From the NCBI RefSeq assembly GCF_024355225.1, contig NZ_VCNH01000002.1:62001-126000 (forward strand): a stretch of 64,000 nt of DNA, in the 5' to 3' direction. Below the pieces are notes generated by a model. The model saw only the letters and a program-made list of their open reading frames with translations. It searched no databases and was not told the origin of the DNA. A program made the translations under genes and the position numbers. Positions 46,225-55,449 of this stretch are shown here, one piece after another. This DNA comes from Roseovarius sp. M141. Its GTDB lineage: Bacteria > Pseudomonadota > Alphaproteobacteria > Rhodobacterales > Rhodobacteraceae. Position 1 is the first letter of the stretch; every line of letters begins with the position of its first letter.

Positions 46225-46535
46225 CTCGATCTGCCGGCAATCATGCAGGCGTGTCCCGAGTTCGCGTCTTGGGCGCGCAACACGGGCGGATTTTTCAAGG
46301 ATTGGGGTGATCTGCATCGGGTTGCTGAACCACTCAGGCCGATGGTGGGAATTTCGGAGCATGCCTGGAACGTGGCGCAGGAGCGAATGGGCACACAGGT
46401 GGCAACGGCAGCGTTTGCGCTCGTGTTCGAAAAGCATAGCACGGGTGAGGTTGCCTCGCCGGGCGGATATCTGCGCGGCATGGTCGAGAAGGCTGGGGCA
46501 AGAGATCTGCACCTCAAATGCTGCTTCTATTGCAG
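46225..46535 (+). pseudogene. repC: repC (repABC-type initiator) C-terminal fragment
   Basis: Reads LPAIMQACPEFASWARN, DWGDLHRVAEPLRPMVGISE, HAWNVAQERMGTQVATAAFA and ASPGGYLRGMVEKAGARDL, the C-terminal helical domain of RepC. N-terminal DNA-binding part and repAB are absent here. The working replicon must lie elsewhere. Confidence 0.65.
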
Positions 46536-46539
46536 ACTT

Positions 46540-46849
46540 GGCGGTAAGGCAACGTGAGGCTTCAAGATTGAAAAATGCACCGTGTTCAGAGTTGTAAGCA
46601 GGTCTTCGGGGAGATTTCTGCCTATATGCGTTGCCGATCTTGCCTGCCGATCTGAATTGGCTGTGCCAAATCAAGGGCTTCTGGAGACGACACGGTCTTG
46701 AGCATTTTGTTGAGGGCCCGTTGGTTTTGAGAAGGACAGGGTCCGTAACCAGGAAAAGTGAAAGTTTCCTTCGGGTTTTGTGACTGACGGATGAGGGCCT
46801 TTGGGGTCCCTCAGGTGGGTCCGGGCCGGGTTCCGGTCTGCCGTTCCTG
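46540..46849. other. Spacer after the repC remnant, no gene recognised
   Basis: No convincing reading frame or repeat. Possibly the original downstream sequence of repC. Confidence 0.3.
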
Positions 46850-46864
46850 ATGAAGGGCATTCCC

Positions 46865-47269
46865 ATGCAAACAGGTGTCTTGCGCGTGTTGCGCGCGACC
46901 GCTCCCTCGTGGTGGCGACACAAGGAACTACGCCGAACCGGCCAGACGGGGCAGGCACAGCGGCTCGAGCGCGAGACCGTCCTGCGTGATCTCGGCTATT
47001 CGAAGCAGGCGGCGTCATTGCCAAACGCGCATGTGATCTGCGGCGAGGGCGGGACATTCATCCATCTCCGTTGGACCACCGTGTCGACCTTCGCGCCGAT
47101 CGAGCGCTTTCCATTGGCCGCTCTTGCGGTCGCACGAGGGATCCCGTTCATCGATATCCGACCCGTCACCGATGTGATTGCCTTCGCGAACCTACCGCGC
47201 GTGACACAGGACGGATCGGTCGACCCTGAACCTTGGGGCCCTAGAAGTTCCGTCTTGCTGTTCAACTAA
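46865..47269 (+). CDS. Hypothetical protein, 134 aa
   Basis: Basic N-terminus (RVLRATAPSWWRHKELRRTG), then HVICGEGGTFIHLRWTTVST and PIERFPLAALAVARGIPFID. Composition is protein-like. No family recognised. ATG 46865 preferred over ATG 46850. No strong ribosome site for either. Confidence 0.4.
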   Translation: MQTGVLRVLRATAPSWWRHKELRRTGQTGQAQRLERETVLRDLGYSKQAASLPNAHVICGEGGTFIHLRWTTVSTFAPIERFPLAALAVARGIPFIDIRPVTDVIAFANLPRVTQDGSVDPEPWGPRSSVLLFN

Positions 47270-47411
47270 ACGCCATGTCCGGTTGCCCTGCTCAACGCTG
47301 AGAAGCTGCTGGGTACTTCTGGCTCTATGTCGCTGCAGCATCCGAAGGCTACACGCATTCCAAGATCAAGGATTCGTCGAGTGAGCGCGGGTGTGTTTAG
47401 GCGGTCTGCAA

Positions 47412-48086
47412 TCAGGAGATTTGACGCACGACGACGCGCCCGGTTTTGGGCACCTCGATCCTGAAGTGGTTCGCCTGTGTCACGTTCAACACCAAAGGCG
47501 GGCGGAAACAGGCCCAATTCTCATGGCCGGGATGGCGCACGCTTTCATACCGAATGCCGGCGCGGGCGCCGTCTTCCCGAACGCGTCGACCGAAGGCCTG
47601 AGACACTGGATAGCTTGCATCATCAGGATCATGATATTCTGGGTGCGCTCCGAAAATATCGACATAGTCACCTGCCAGGTCCGCCTTGTATTGCCGGTAG
47701 CACTCGGATTTCTGGGTCAACGCGCTGAGCGCTATCTCCTTGCGCAGCCCATTGGCAACTTCCAGCAGTGCGGTGTTGAGGTGGGTCGACCCATACCACG
47801 CTCCCAGACTTGCATCTGAAAACCGTAACCCACCGGGCGACCCATGAAGAAACGCAGCCATGACCACACTGGCGTTCAGGCGGCCGTAAACCCATTCCTT
47901 CGGCGGGAGGCGGGACATCCGGGGCCCCACAAGACGGTCATTCGTCCAGCCCTCCAGATCCATGACGGCCGCCAGATCACCATGGGTCGTGACCGCGTCA
48001 AAAGCCGGGATTGGTGGAAACCGCGAGGGAATAAGGCGTGTGGTGCCCGCACCTGCGGGCACCACATTGCAGTCAGAAATTTTCAT
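47412..48086 (-). CDS. RES-domain toxin
   Basis: 224 aa RES family: TTRLIPSRFPPIPAFDAVTT, VYGRLNASVVMAAFLH, GGLRFSDASLGAWYGSTHLN, Asp/Glu/Arg pattern. RES toxins deplete NAD+ in the cell. Overlaps the stop of its antitoxin gene by 4 bp. Third toxin-antitoxin pair of the window. Confidence 0.82.
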   Translation of the reverse strand: MKISDCNVVPAGAGTTRLIPSRFPPIPAFDAVTTHGDLAAVMDLEGWTNDRLVGPRMSRLPPKEWVYGRLNASVVMAAFLHGSPGGLRFSDASLGAWYGSTHLNTALLEVANGLRKEIALSALTQKSECYRQYKADLAGDYVDIFGAHPEYHDPDDASYPVSQAFGRRVREDGARAGIRYESVRHPGHENWACFRPPLVLNVTQANHFRIEVPKTGRVVVRQIS

Positions 48087-48610
48087 GCAAAGACAAGATC
48101 GTCTTCTGTGACAGCCTCGAAACTGCCTTCTGGAGCGCCAAAGCCCATGCTACCGCCACGCCATGCATCGAGGTAGCGGCGGACGGACATAAGGCCGTCG
48201 TGCCCGCCTTCCAGCATGTAGGCCATGGGAGAGGCACCGGCGAAGAGGGTGCCTTGGTGAGGCCCCTTCAGCCAGACCAGCGCCTGTGTCTCATCTTCGA
48301 ACAGAATGGTCAGCGCCTTGTATATCCCGAGTATGGCTGAAATCCGCAAAAGTGTATCAAGAGGCAGAGTCAGGGACTGCTGCTCACGCGCCTTCTTCAT
48401 CCATTGATGATAGGTAGAGCGACCCGGATCCCCGAGGATAGCGATACGTTCCACCTCAGTCAGACCGAACCGGTCTGCGATCCTCCGAAAGGCGCGTAAG
48501 CCTGGGGCGCTTGTTCGGGCGCGATCTTCCCTCGAGACGGTATGAAACTGCATGGTCCCGGAGGGAGTCGAGGTGTTTGGGAAATCCGCAATCAACATGT
48601 TCAGCCTCAT
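48083..48610 (-). CDS. Xre/MbcA/ParS-type antitoxin
   Basis: 175 aa. Central Xre-like helix-turn-helix (RIADRFGLTEVERIAILGDP, STYHQWMKKAREQQ, LLRISAILGIYKALTILF) and the C-terminal toxin-binding part (SPMAYMLEGGHDGLMSVRRY). It neutralises the RES toxin and should repress the operon at the AT-rich start (48610-48655), which contains TTGTC/GACAA arms around TATATA blocks. ATG 48610 chosen. ATG 48598 is also possible. Confidence 0.78.
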   Translation of the reverse strand: MRLNMLIADFPNTSTPSGTMQFHTVSREDRARTSAPGLRAFRRIADRFGLTEVERIAILGDPGRSTYHQWMKKAREQQSLTLPLDTLLRISAILGIYKALTILFEDETQALVWLKGPHQGTLFAGASPMAYMLEGGHDGLMSVRRYLDAWRGGSMGFGAPEGSFEAVTEDDLVFA

Positions 48611-48686
48611 TTGTCTACTTACAGATATATAGTCTATATATGGACAAGTCAATAACATGGAGGGCTGTTATTCCGCGCGACACCCG

Positions 48687-49110
48687 TCACGCCCGCCTGA
48701 TCGTGTTCGGTGAAACCTGGAACAACCGCGCCAGCTCAGCCACGCTGCGACCCTCTTGATCGCGCATTCGCTGAACCTCGACGCGGCGCTCGTGGGACAG
48801 GGCAGGAGGTCGACCCCCGATCCGTCCGCGCTTGCGGGCGGCGGCCAGACCCTCCTTTGTCCGCTCCGCGATCCGCTCGCGCTCAAACTGCGCGATGGAG
48901 GCAAAGACATGGAAGACCAGACGTCCGGCTGGTGTCGTGGTGTCGATGTCCTCAGCCAAGGATCGAAAACCTGCACCCTTTTCGCGGATCGTCTCCACAA
49001 TAATCAGCAGATCCTGCAGCGATCGGCTGAGGCGGTCATACTTGCATACTTGGTGACCACGACCACATCCCCATCACGCAGCTGATCAACGTGTCGGTCG
49101 GCTAACGTAC
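48687..49110 (-). pseudogene. Resolvase/invertase-type serine recombinase, broken
   Basis: C-terminal two thirds: EKGAGFRSLAEDIDTTTPAG, SIAQFERERIAERTKEGLAA, GRIGGRPPALSHERR and the helix-turn-helix GRSVAELARLFQVSPNTIRR. The N-terminus (DQLRDGDVVVVTKY) is out of frame because an 8 bp unit CATACTTG is repeated in tandem at 49037-49052. The catalytic Ser end is missing. Confidence 0.75.
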
Positions 49111-49246
49111 TATTCTGAACTCAGCCGAAATATACCCCATCTACACTTATCAATCTGCTCTTGACGCTAGGAAGCGTGATCTATTTAAGGTTGTATTTTG
49201 AAGGCTTACTACCCTGAAGGGTTAAGGAAGTAAGAGGCGGTTCACC

Positions 49247-49486
49247 ATGATCTTGGGATATTTAGTTATCGGCATACTATTCGGTACGATTTCTGGAGCG
49301 ATCAGTCTGTCTTTAGGCTCGTCGATATTGCTTGCACTCGCTGTCTATTCCGGCGTTGGCAGCCTCGGCGTTTTGTTATTGGCAATTTTCCATTATGCGC
49401 GGTCGACAATAGTGAATTCTAGTAGTGGCCGTCAAAAGAAAACCCGAGAAGCTAATGCTATCGAACCGCGTTGGCAGGCACGTTAA
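49247..49486 (+). CDS. Small two-helix membrane protein
   Basis: 79 aa with two hydrophobic helices (YLVIGILFGTISGAISLSL and ALAVYSGVGSLGVLLLAIF) and a basic tail. No family recognised. ATG 49247 with AGAGGCGG upstream. It overlaps the next gene tail to tail. Confidence 0.5.
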   Translation: MILGYLVIGILFGTISGAISLSLGSSILLALAVYSGVGSLGVLLLAIFHYARSTIVNSSSGRQKKTREANAIEPRWQAR

Positions 49487-49652
49487 CCATCGTCTTTCTG
49501 GCTAGGTCGGTGAGACCGTAACGCTGTGCATAATCTGCAACGACATGCTCAAGCTCTGTGATCCGCTGAGATAAAATCGCCCTATCCTCGACGTCAGGTT
49601 CGACCACAGAGGATTTATCGTTCTGTATACGCTTCTTGTTTTCCATGGACAT
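49458..49652 (-). CDS. Small coiled-coil protein
   Basis: 64 aa, mainly one charged helix (ILSQRITELEHVVADYAQRY), ending GLTDLARKTMVNVPANAV. No family recognised. Starts at 49652, with AGGAA upstream. A second in-frame ATG follows two codons later. Confidence 0.4.
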   Translation of the reverse strand: MSMENKKRIQNDKSSVVEPDVEDRAILSQRITELEHVVADYAQRYGLTDLARKTMVNVPANAVR

Positions 49653-49687
49653 CGTTCCTAAAACCGGACAGTTCAGTTGTTGACCCT

Positions 49688-49882
49688 ATGCGGCCATTTT
49701 TCAAGTCATATCATCAAATGCCTGTTGCGGCATTTGATAGCCGTTGCTGGAGTGACGGCGTTGGCGGTTATAGAAGACCTCAATATACTCGAAGATTGCG
49801 GCCTTGGCTTGAGTACGCGTTCTGAAGCGCTGACGATGCACCATCTTCTTTTTCAGAGAGGCAAAGAAGTTTTCCATTGGAA
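49688..49882 (-). pseudogene. IS3-family OrfB C-terminal remnant
   Basis: The minus strand reads ENFFASLKKKMVHRQRFRTR, TQAKAAIFEYIEVFYNRQRR and HSSNGYQMPQQAFDDM, the end of IS3 integrase-type OrfB. The element end TGAACTGTCCGG follows. Upstream catalytic domain missing. Confidence 0.75.
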
Positions 49883-49902
49883 GCGCTGCTTTGACTCCAC
49901 CT

Positions 49903-50034
49903 ATTAGGAATAGTTCCAGGGTTGCAGCTGGTCAATGTCGTTCTGTTTATGGCCGTTGACGATTGCCGTGAGAACGGCGGTCAGATATCCGTTCGGCTCG
50001 ACGTTGTTGAGTTTGCAGGTCTCAGTGAGCGACG
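49903..50034 (-). pseudogene. IS66 TnpC C-terminal remnant
   Basis: The minus strand reads LTETCKLNNVEPNGYLTAVL and TAIVNGHKQNDIDQLQPWNY, the last 42 residues of an IS66 transposase of a different subtype from that at 1-876. Next to it GTAAGC (50035-50040) looks like an IS66 terminal repeat. Confidence 0.65.
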
Positions 50035-50119
50035 GTAAGCGCTATGCCGACTCCCTCCTACCATTCTGCGACTGAAGCATCGCCGCCGGGTGGCTGGACA
50101 GGATGAAGCTGTTGGTCTG

Positions 50120-50213
50120 AGATCAGACCGGAATGGTGCTGGTTCACAAGCGGCTGGAGGACGGCCAATTTGTCTGGCCACAGGTGCGGGACGGGGTGAT
50201 GGAACAGCCTCAG
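50120..50213 (+). pseudogene. IS66 TnpB fragment
   Basis: Plus strand reads TGMVLVHKRLEDGQFVWPQV and RDGVME, the end of the IS66 orf2 (TnpB) N-terminal half. It is cut by the outer-membrane protein gene boundary. Relic only. Confidence 0.5.
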
Positions 50214-51041
50214 TCAGAATCTCAAGGCCAGTTTTGCGCTGAGACGGTCAGTGCTCGTTCCCTCGCCATGGGTGAATTCCAGCCCCGTGACCCAGCGATC
50301 GGTCAGTGCATAGTCAAAGCCAACGCCATAAAGAGCAGATTTACCGGTCATGTCGTAGCCTGTGGTGAAATAAGGTAAAGCACGATTGATTGCATATCCA
50401 ACCTGGGCCTTAGCTTCAGTACTCCCAGTGCCATCATAATGATGATAAGCAAGTTCCGCCCCGAATACGACACTTGAAGAAGTTTGCCAACGATATCCAG
50501 TGAAAGCCCCCAGAGTAAAATGATTTTCAGTCACGGTTTTTGTTCCGACGACTTCACTCCACTCGCTTGTTACAACTGGTCCGCGCTCCGCTACTTCGAT
50601 ACCCTCATATCTTTCCGCCAAAAGATCATCGATGTTATCAAAGTCACCGAAGTAATTGCGGTAATCCTCTTGCGTATTATCGCCGTAGATATAGTCACTC
50701 TGCGAAAAATTATTGCAGCCCAACAAACTAATGTACCCGAACGCCTGACAATGCCCGAGGGGCTCCTCTGGCGACAAAAGCTTGAGGCCCCTTGCCCGTG
50801 CGTCCCGGAAAGCATCTGCCTTGGTATAGGGCCGGGTTTCCTGCCGTTGTTCCGTGATGTAGTGCTGGGTCTTGGTTCTGGTCGTGCCCGCGCTAACGCC
50901 AGCATAGGGACCGGTCCAGCTATAGATAGTTGGAGCAGGCGCTATGACAACAGGCCGTAGCATAGGGGGATCAATGCTGCCCGCATGTGCAGAAACGCCC
51001 AAGATCGCCGTAAGGAAAAATGCGCAAATAATAAGCTTGGC
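50214..51041 (-). CDS. Outer-membrane beta-barrel protein
   Basis: 275 aa with signal peptide (LIICAFFLTAILGVSAHA). The pattern SWTGPYAGVSAGTTRTKT at the start and the alternating strands TLGAFTGYRWQTSSSVVFGA, GKSALYGVGFDYALTDRW and KLALRF at the end are those of Omp25/opacity-type 8-strand barrels. The middle (60-150) is an unusual charged loop with two Cys. GTG 51041 preferred (GGAG eight bases upstream). A TTG at 51080 lacks a ribosome site. Confidence 0.7.
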   Translation of the reverse strand, partial: AKLIICAFFLTAILGVSAHAGSIDPPMLRPVVIAPAPTIYSWTGPYAGVSAGTTRTKTQHYITEQRQETRPYTKADAFRDARARGLKLLSPEEPLGHCQAFGYISLLGCNNFSQSDYIYGDNTQEDYRNYFGDFDNIDDLLAERYEGIEVAERGPVVTSEWSEVVGTKTVTENHFTLGAFTGYRWQTSSSVVFGAELAYHHYDGTGSTEAKAQVGYAINRALPYFTTGYDMTGKSALYGVGFDYALTDRWVTGLEFTHGEGTSTDRLSAKLALRF

Positions 51042-51258
51042 CACAATGGAAACTCCGAACTGGATGGTACAATTGAACAACGCGCAGAAAATACGCCCAC
51101 GGAGACCTTGGTCTCTGGGGTGAAGAATGCTGAATACGCATCGTGGGGCGCGTCAGGTGTGGTTTGGGTGGTGGAAGCGAAACGGCAGTGAACAGCCCGC
51201 CAACTTTTGCGCATGCCATCTTTGCGGCGTTTACGCTTTTCCTAATTTTTACTTGGTA

Positions 51259-51906
51259 TTACGCGCTGTGCAGCGCGCGTTTGGCGGTTTCCGTGAGGAT
51301 GGCCAAATCGCTCGCGAGGGACAGGTTGCGACTATACTGATAATCGAAAACTGCACATTTGGTCAGGTTCATGGCACTTTTGCCAGTGATCTGCCAAAGC
51401 CCAGTTATGCCAGGTCGCAAGTCGTCGTAAGCCTTGCCAGGATAAAGCGCCTTCTGCGACACCGTCATTGGCCGAGGCCCGATGAAGCTCATGTCGCCGA
51501 TCAGTACATTGAAGAGCTGAGGCAAATCCTCAATGGAAGAGCTACGTAGAAACCGTCCGAACCCAGTCAGTGGTGGCTCGTCGCCGACATCCTGCTGACC
51601 GTCCAATCCGTGATGGTAGTGCTGCTCGAAGCAAGTATTTTCGTCTTTCGTTGTCAGGCGCAGCTTAAACATACGATAGATGCGCCCGTTTTTGCCCACC
51701 CTATCTTGTCCGTAGAACGGCTTGCCACTGTAGAGTGTGGCTAGAAGTGCTAGAACGCAAAGGATGGGCAAGGCGATGGGCAGGGCCATTAAAGCAAACA
51801 CGATGTCGACCAAACGTTTTCCGAACGCGCGGTAAAGTCTCGAAGGGAAACGTGTTCCAATTACCTCGAAGGGCTTGGCATTGTAATTACTCATTACATT
51901 TCTCAA
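51259..51906 (-). CDS. ExoY/WcaJ-type sugar phosphotransferase
   Basis: 215 aa. One N-terminal membrane helix (VDIVFALMALPIALPILCVL), then QDRVGKNGRIYRMFKLR, the active-site block RSSSIEDLPQLFNVLIGDMS and FIGPRPM, and RPGITGLWQITGKS. It moves a sugar-1-phosphate to undecaprenyl phosphate at the inner membrane, the first step of repeat-unit assembly. The usual ELPQ motif reads EDLPQ. A candidate initiator for the polysaccharide made by the cluster from 56.6 kb on. ATG 51906 or 51894. Confidence 0.82.
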   Translation of the reverse strand: MRNVMSNYNAKPFEVIGTRFPSRLYRAFGKRLVDIVFALMALPIALPILCVLALLATLYSGKPFYGQDRVGKNGRIYRMFKLRLTTKDENTCFEQHYHHGLDGQQDVGDEPPLTGFGRFLRSSSIEDLPQLFNVLIGDMSFIGPRPMTVSQKALYPGKAYDDLRPGITGLWQITGKSAMNLTKCAVFDYQYSRNLSLASDLAILTETAKRALHSA

Positions 51907-52104
51907 TCTTTAACAGGCCCATGCCAGAAAGTCTGGCAGGAAAGTAACACGACCGCAGTTCCTGAAAGGGCGCTGCGATCAAACACACTAGGAAGCGGAA
52001 ACTGGTTAACTAGACTACTATGAATGTCCGCACTCAGCAGTTAATCTGTTTTAGGTTGAGTGACGACCTGCCTTTTAAGACAGGTTGTGACCTGCCCCCC
52101 TGCT

Positions 52105-52268
52105 AGTCCCTCATTCATAACGAGAGTCTGCAGGTTGGATTGGGTATTCTGGTTCCCCGTCTGGCGCAAGTGCGCGGGGCGCGGAGCCCCCAAATTGCTC
52201 AAGCGCTCGGCGCGCTTGCTCGGTGTCTGGTTGCCGAGCGACGAGTGTGGCCTGACGGTGTTGTAACG
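52105..52268 (-). pseudogene. IS3-family OrfB C-terminal remnant
   Basis: The minus strand reads YNTVRPHSSLGNQTPSKRAE and RLSNLGAPRPAHLRQTGNQN, the end of IS3 OrfB. It meets an internal OrfB piece in opposite orientation at 52269, so an inversion or deletion has occurred inside the element. Confidence 0.65.
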
Positions 52269-52269
52269 T

Positions 52270-52385
52270 GCGCTGGTCCTTGGACTTCGTGTCTGACAGC
52301 TTCGGTGCCTCGCGAAAGTTCCGTATCTTGGCGGTGATCGACGACTGCACCCGAGAGTGCTTGTGCCTCATCGCGGACAAGCGAT
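52270..52385 (+). pseudogene. IS3-family OrfB internal fragment
   Basis: Plus strand reads RWSLDFVSDSFGASRKFRIL and AVIDDCTRECLCLIADK, the DDE integrase core with the first catalytic Asp (SLDFV) and second Asp (VIDDCT). It ends where the FtsH-like half begins. Confidence 0.7.
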
Positions 52386-52406
52386 GTGTCATGCTGCCTG
52401 CTCCCT

Positions 52407-53200
52407 TGTCGAGGGCCTCCAGGAAGCCGTTGATGACCTGTGCCCGGTAGCTGTTGATTTGCGGGTCGGGATTGGCGCGGTTGCCGACGGCGTCGATCTC
52501 GTCAATCACCATGATCGCCGGACGGGCGGCGGCGGCCTCGTCAAAGCTCGCGCGCATCCCGCGCAGCATGTGGCTCAGATTGCCCTGCGCTTGCCATGTC
52601 GCGAAGCTGCCGCGCACCAGCGCGACGCCCGCACTGCCCGCCATGGCGCGCGCCAGATGACTTGCCGGTGCCGGGCGGGCCGTAAAGCAGCACCGAGCGC
52701 TGCACGTCGGACCAGGCGATGAGCCCGTCGGACCAGCCCTGCAGATCCGCGACCATCCGGCGGGCGGCTGCTTCGGCTTCGCCATAGCCCTCGATATCAT
52801 CATCGAGGGTGGGGCCGCCGCGTGATGTCTGCCGGGTGATATCCGAGAACCGCCTGGCGACCTCGCGCGGGGTCGCCGCGCGCAGGGCCAGGGCGAGAGA
52901 TGCGCCGGACAGGCGGGCAAGGACGCGATCCTCGGGAAGGGCGCTGCGCAGCGCCGGATCGATCTTGCCGGTGGCGCTGTGGGTGGCGGCGATGATCGCC
53001 ATCACGATATCACGCGACATCGGCGCAAGCCGGATCAGTTCGGGCAGAGCGCGCAGGACAGCGCCCGTCGCGACAGCCGCGCTTACCGCTTGGCGCGCTG
53101 CGGCCAATCCGGGCTCTCGACCGCGTCCAGCATGCGCCGGATGACCGGCTCGGCCTCTTCGGTGTAGATTTCGGAGGTGAACACGCTCTCAGCGCGGTCA
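52407..53200 (-). pseudogene. FtsH-like AAA+ protease, N-terminal half
   Basis: Reading leftward: EIYTEEAEPVIRRMLDAVES, after a frameshift near 53110 VATGAVLRALPELIRLAPMS, DDDIEGYGEAEAAARRMVAD, Walker A VLLYGPPGTGKS (then a 2 bp deletion), LARAMAGSAGVALVRGSFAT and Walker B IMVIDEIDAVG, ending in INGFLEALD. The peptidase half is absent. It is found in a related copy at 25098-26300. The two share 253 bp (52407-52659 and 26039-26291) at about 95% identity. Confidence 0.75.
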
Positions 53201-53422
53201 GAGCCGCGTCAGGAGGCCATCAAGACCCCGTCAGCAGCAATACCCCTGCGAACGGCCCAAATCGCCCCCTGGCGGCCCGATTTGGATGCCGCGCCGATCT
53301 TCTCTCTATCGCCTTCAGGGCGAACAACTTAAGTCGCTTCGTCACCCTACTCAGAGCGCTTTCGCGCGTCTTCACTCTCGAAACACACGAGACTCATTAT
53401 TCAGTTTACATTTCGGCAGAAA
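53200..53422. other. Spacer upstream of the FtsH-like half
   Basis: No gene supported. Promoter region of the former FtsH-like gene is expected here. Confidence 0.3.
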
Positions 53423-53659
53423 GTTACGGCGTTGAAACAGTGCCTGTAACGTCTAACCCATTGTAACTAAATAAATGTTACGCTGTTACGCCAGTTACGC
53501 CGGATAAGTGTGTTGCACTGTGTGCGTGTGCGTGTATGCATGCGTACATGTATATATATTTATATATATCTGTAACTTGTAACATACATACATAAACACA
53601 CTATATTTCAATGACTTAACGCGGTTACACCGGTGTTACGCTCCCGTTACAGGCGTTAC
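53423..53659. other. Iteron-like, AT-rich candidate replication origin
   Basis: Twelve GTTAC/GTAAC pentamers in 237 bp, often as TGTTACGC or CGTTACA, in two blocks (53423-53498 and 53572-53659). Between them is a 41 bp strictly alternating purine-pyrimidine stretch (53519-53559) followed by an AT-only run (to about 53570). Iterons next to an easily melted, Z-DNA-prone region are the usual design of plasmid origins. No intact rep gene is nearby. Confidence 0.5.
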
Positions 53660-53894
53660 AACCTTGTTTATCTCGGTACCAGCTATAACACGGCCAGGCC
53701 ACACAGCGCTTTGGGTTACCGCCCACCGGCACCAAAAAGCATCGTGCCAATAGACCAGAGACCGATCATTCATTAGTCCAATCTGAACAACTTCCAGACA
53801 TCTGATTTTGCTGGGAAACAGGTCGATTTTGTTGAGTCATAAGTGCAGGGTTTGGTATTGTGTGGGCAGAAACCCTGCAATTTTGAGCCGTGAT

Positions 53895-55262
53895 ATGAAG
53901 CCGCGAAAACCGCCCCCGGAACAAGACGATCTTCTGCGCGCCCGATTGGTCGAGATGATCGACATACGCCATGAGCTGGTGAAGCTGGCCGCCCTGATTG
54001 ACTGGGACATCTTCGAACGGGAATGGGCCGGGTTCTTTCCGTCCCATACCGGCCGCCCGGCGACGCCGCCGCGGCTGGTTGCGGGGTTGTGCTACCTCCA
54101 GCATGCCTTCGCGCTCTCGGACGAGGCGGTCGTGGCCCGGTGGGCCGAAAACCCGTATTGGCAGCATTTCTGCGGCGAGACGTTCTTTCAGCACCGCCTG
54201 CCAATCGACCCGTCGTCGCTGACGCGTTGGCGCAAACGGATCGGCGAGGAAGGTGTCGAGTGGCTGCTGACCCAGACGATCGAGGCCGGGAAACGCGCCG
54301 GGGCGGTGAAGAGCGATGACCTCAAGAGGGTTACGGTGGATACCACGGTGATGGAAAAGAACATCGCACACCCGACGGATGCGCGGCTGTATGAAACCGC
54401 CCGGCGCAAGCTGGTCGGGCTGGCCCGTGAGGCCGGGATCGGCCTGCGCCAGAACTACAACCGCCTTGCACCCCGCCTGGCCGGTCAGGTCGGACGCTAT
54501 GCCCATGCCCGCCAGTTCAAGCGGATGCGCAAGGCGCTGCGGCGGCTCAAGGGCTACACCGGCCGCGTGCTGCGGGACATCGGGCGGCAATTGGGCAAGG
54601 TCCCGGAGGGCGCGTTGAAGCTCCGCCTGGTGGAGATGATCGTGCTGGTGAGTAAGCTGCTGGCACAGAAACCGAAGGACAAGAAAAAGCTCTACAGCCT
54701 GCACGAACCTGAGGTGGACTGCATATCGAAGGGCAAGGCGCACAAACGCTACGAGTTCGGCACCAAAGTCAGCGTGGCCACGACCAACCGAGGTGGTTTC
54801 GTGGTCGGGATGCGGGCGCTGCCGGGGAATCCCTACGATGGCCAAACGCTGAGCGAGGCCTTGGAGCAGGTCGAAATCCTGACCGACCAGCGGCCCGAGA
54901 TGGCCTTTGTCGATCGCGGATACCGTGGCCACGGCGTCGAGAATGTGAAGGTCTTCCTCAGCGGTGCCAAGCGTGGCGTAACCCGAACCATCGCCAGGCT
55001 CCTGCGACGGCGAAGCGCAATCGAACCGATGATCGGCCACATGAAGAACGACGGACGCCTGACGCGAAGCCCCTTGAAGGGAACCGCCGGAGATGCCCTC
55101 TTCGCCGTCCTTTGCGGCTGTGGTCACAACATTCGCATGATCCTCAGGCACCTTAGGGTCCTTTTGTCTCAACTGATTTGGCTGATCTGCCAAGCATGCA
55201 TGATCGTTCACGCGGAAATGGCACGTGATCGAAGAGGTCAGGGCGGCAAACTGGCAACCTGA
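53895..55262 (+). CDS. IS5-family transposase
   Basis: 455 aa. N-terminal DUF772-type domain (FFPSHTGRPATPPRLVAGLC, WAENPYWQHFCGETFFQHRL), then VTVDTTVMEKNIAHPTD (first Asp), VDRGYRGHGV (second Asp) and RRRSAIEPMIGHMKNDGRL (Glu). Full catalytic set. The last 30 residues run past the usual end (GCGHNIRMILRHLR), so the 3' end may be truncated or shifted. ATG 53895. Confidence 0.8.
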   Translation: MKPRKPPPEQDDLLRARLVEMIDIRHELVKLAALIDWDIFEREWAGFFPSHTGRPATPPRLVAGLCYLQHAFALSDEAVVARWAENPYWQHFCGETFFQHRLPIDPSSLTRWRKRIGEEGVEWLLTQTIEAGKRAGAVKSDDLKRVTVDTTVMEKNIAHPTDARLYETARRKLVGLAREAGIGLRQNYNRLAPRLAGQVGRYAHARQFKRMRKALRRLKGYTGRVLRDIGRQLGKVPEGALKLRLVEMIVLVSKLLAQKPKDKKKLYSLHEPEVDCISKGKAHKRYEFGTKVSVATTNRGGFVVGMRALPGNPYDGQTLSEALEQVEILTDQRPEMAFVDRGYRGHGVENVKVFLSGAKRGVTRTIARLLRRRSAIEPMIGHMKNDGRLTRSPLKGTAGDALFAVLCGCGHNIRMILRHLRVLLSQLIWLICQACMIVHAEMARDRRGQGGKLAT

Positions 55263-55449
55263 TGGCGATGTTCAGGACGGACTCATTAACATTCAAACTG
55301 GACCACCCGATGGGGGCATTCCATCCCCACTTCGCAAGAGCGAGCCAGCAACGGCAAGACCACGGGTCATGATGAGGGCAAAGGTCTTTGTCTCCGATAT
55401 CCGGAGGACAGGCGCTGGTCGGTCGCTCCCGAAACAGCGCTTCTTCCCG

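Noticed and set aside
53423..53659. CRISPR array
   Set aside because: The repeated unit is only 5-8 bp, in both orientations and irregularly spaced, so not CRISPR-like.
53766..55211. 481-codon open frame on the minus strand opposite the IS5 transposase
   Set aside because: Shadow. The plus strand shows all DDE motifs.
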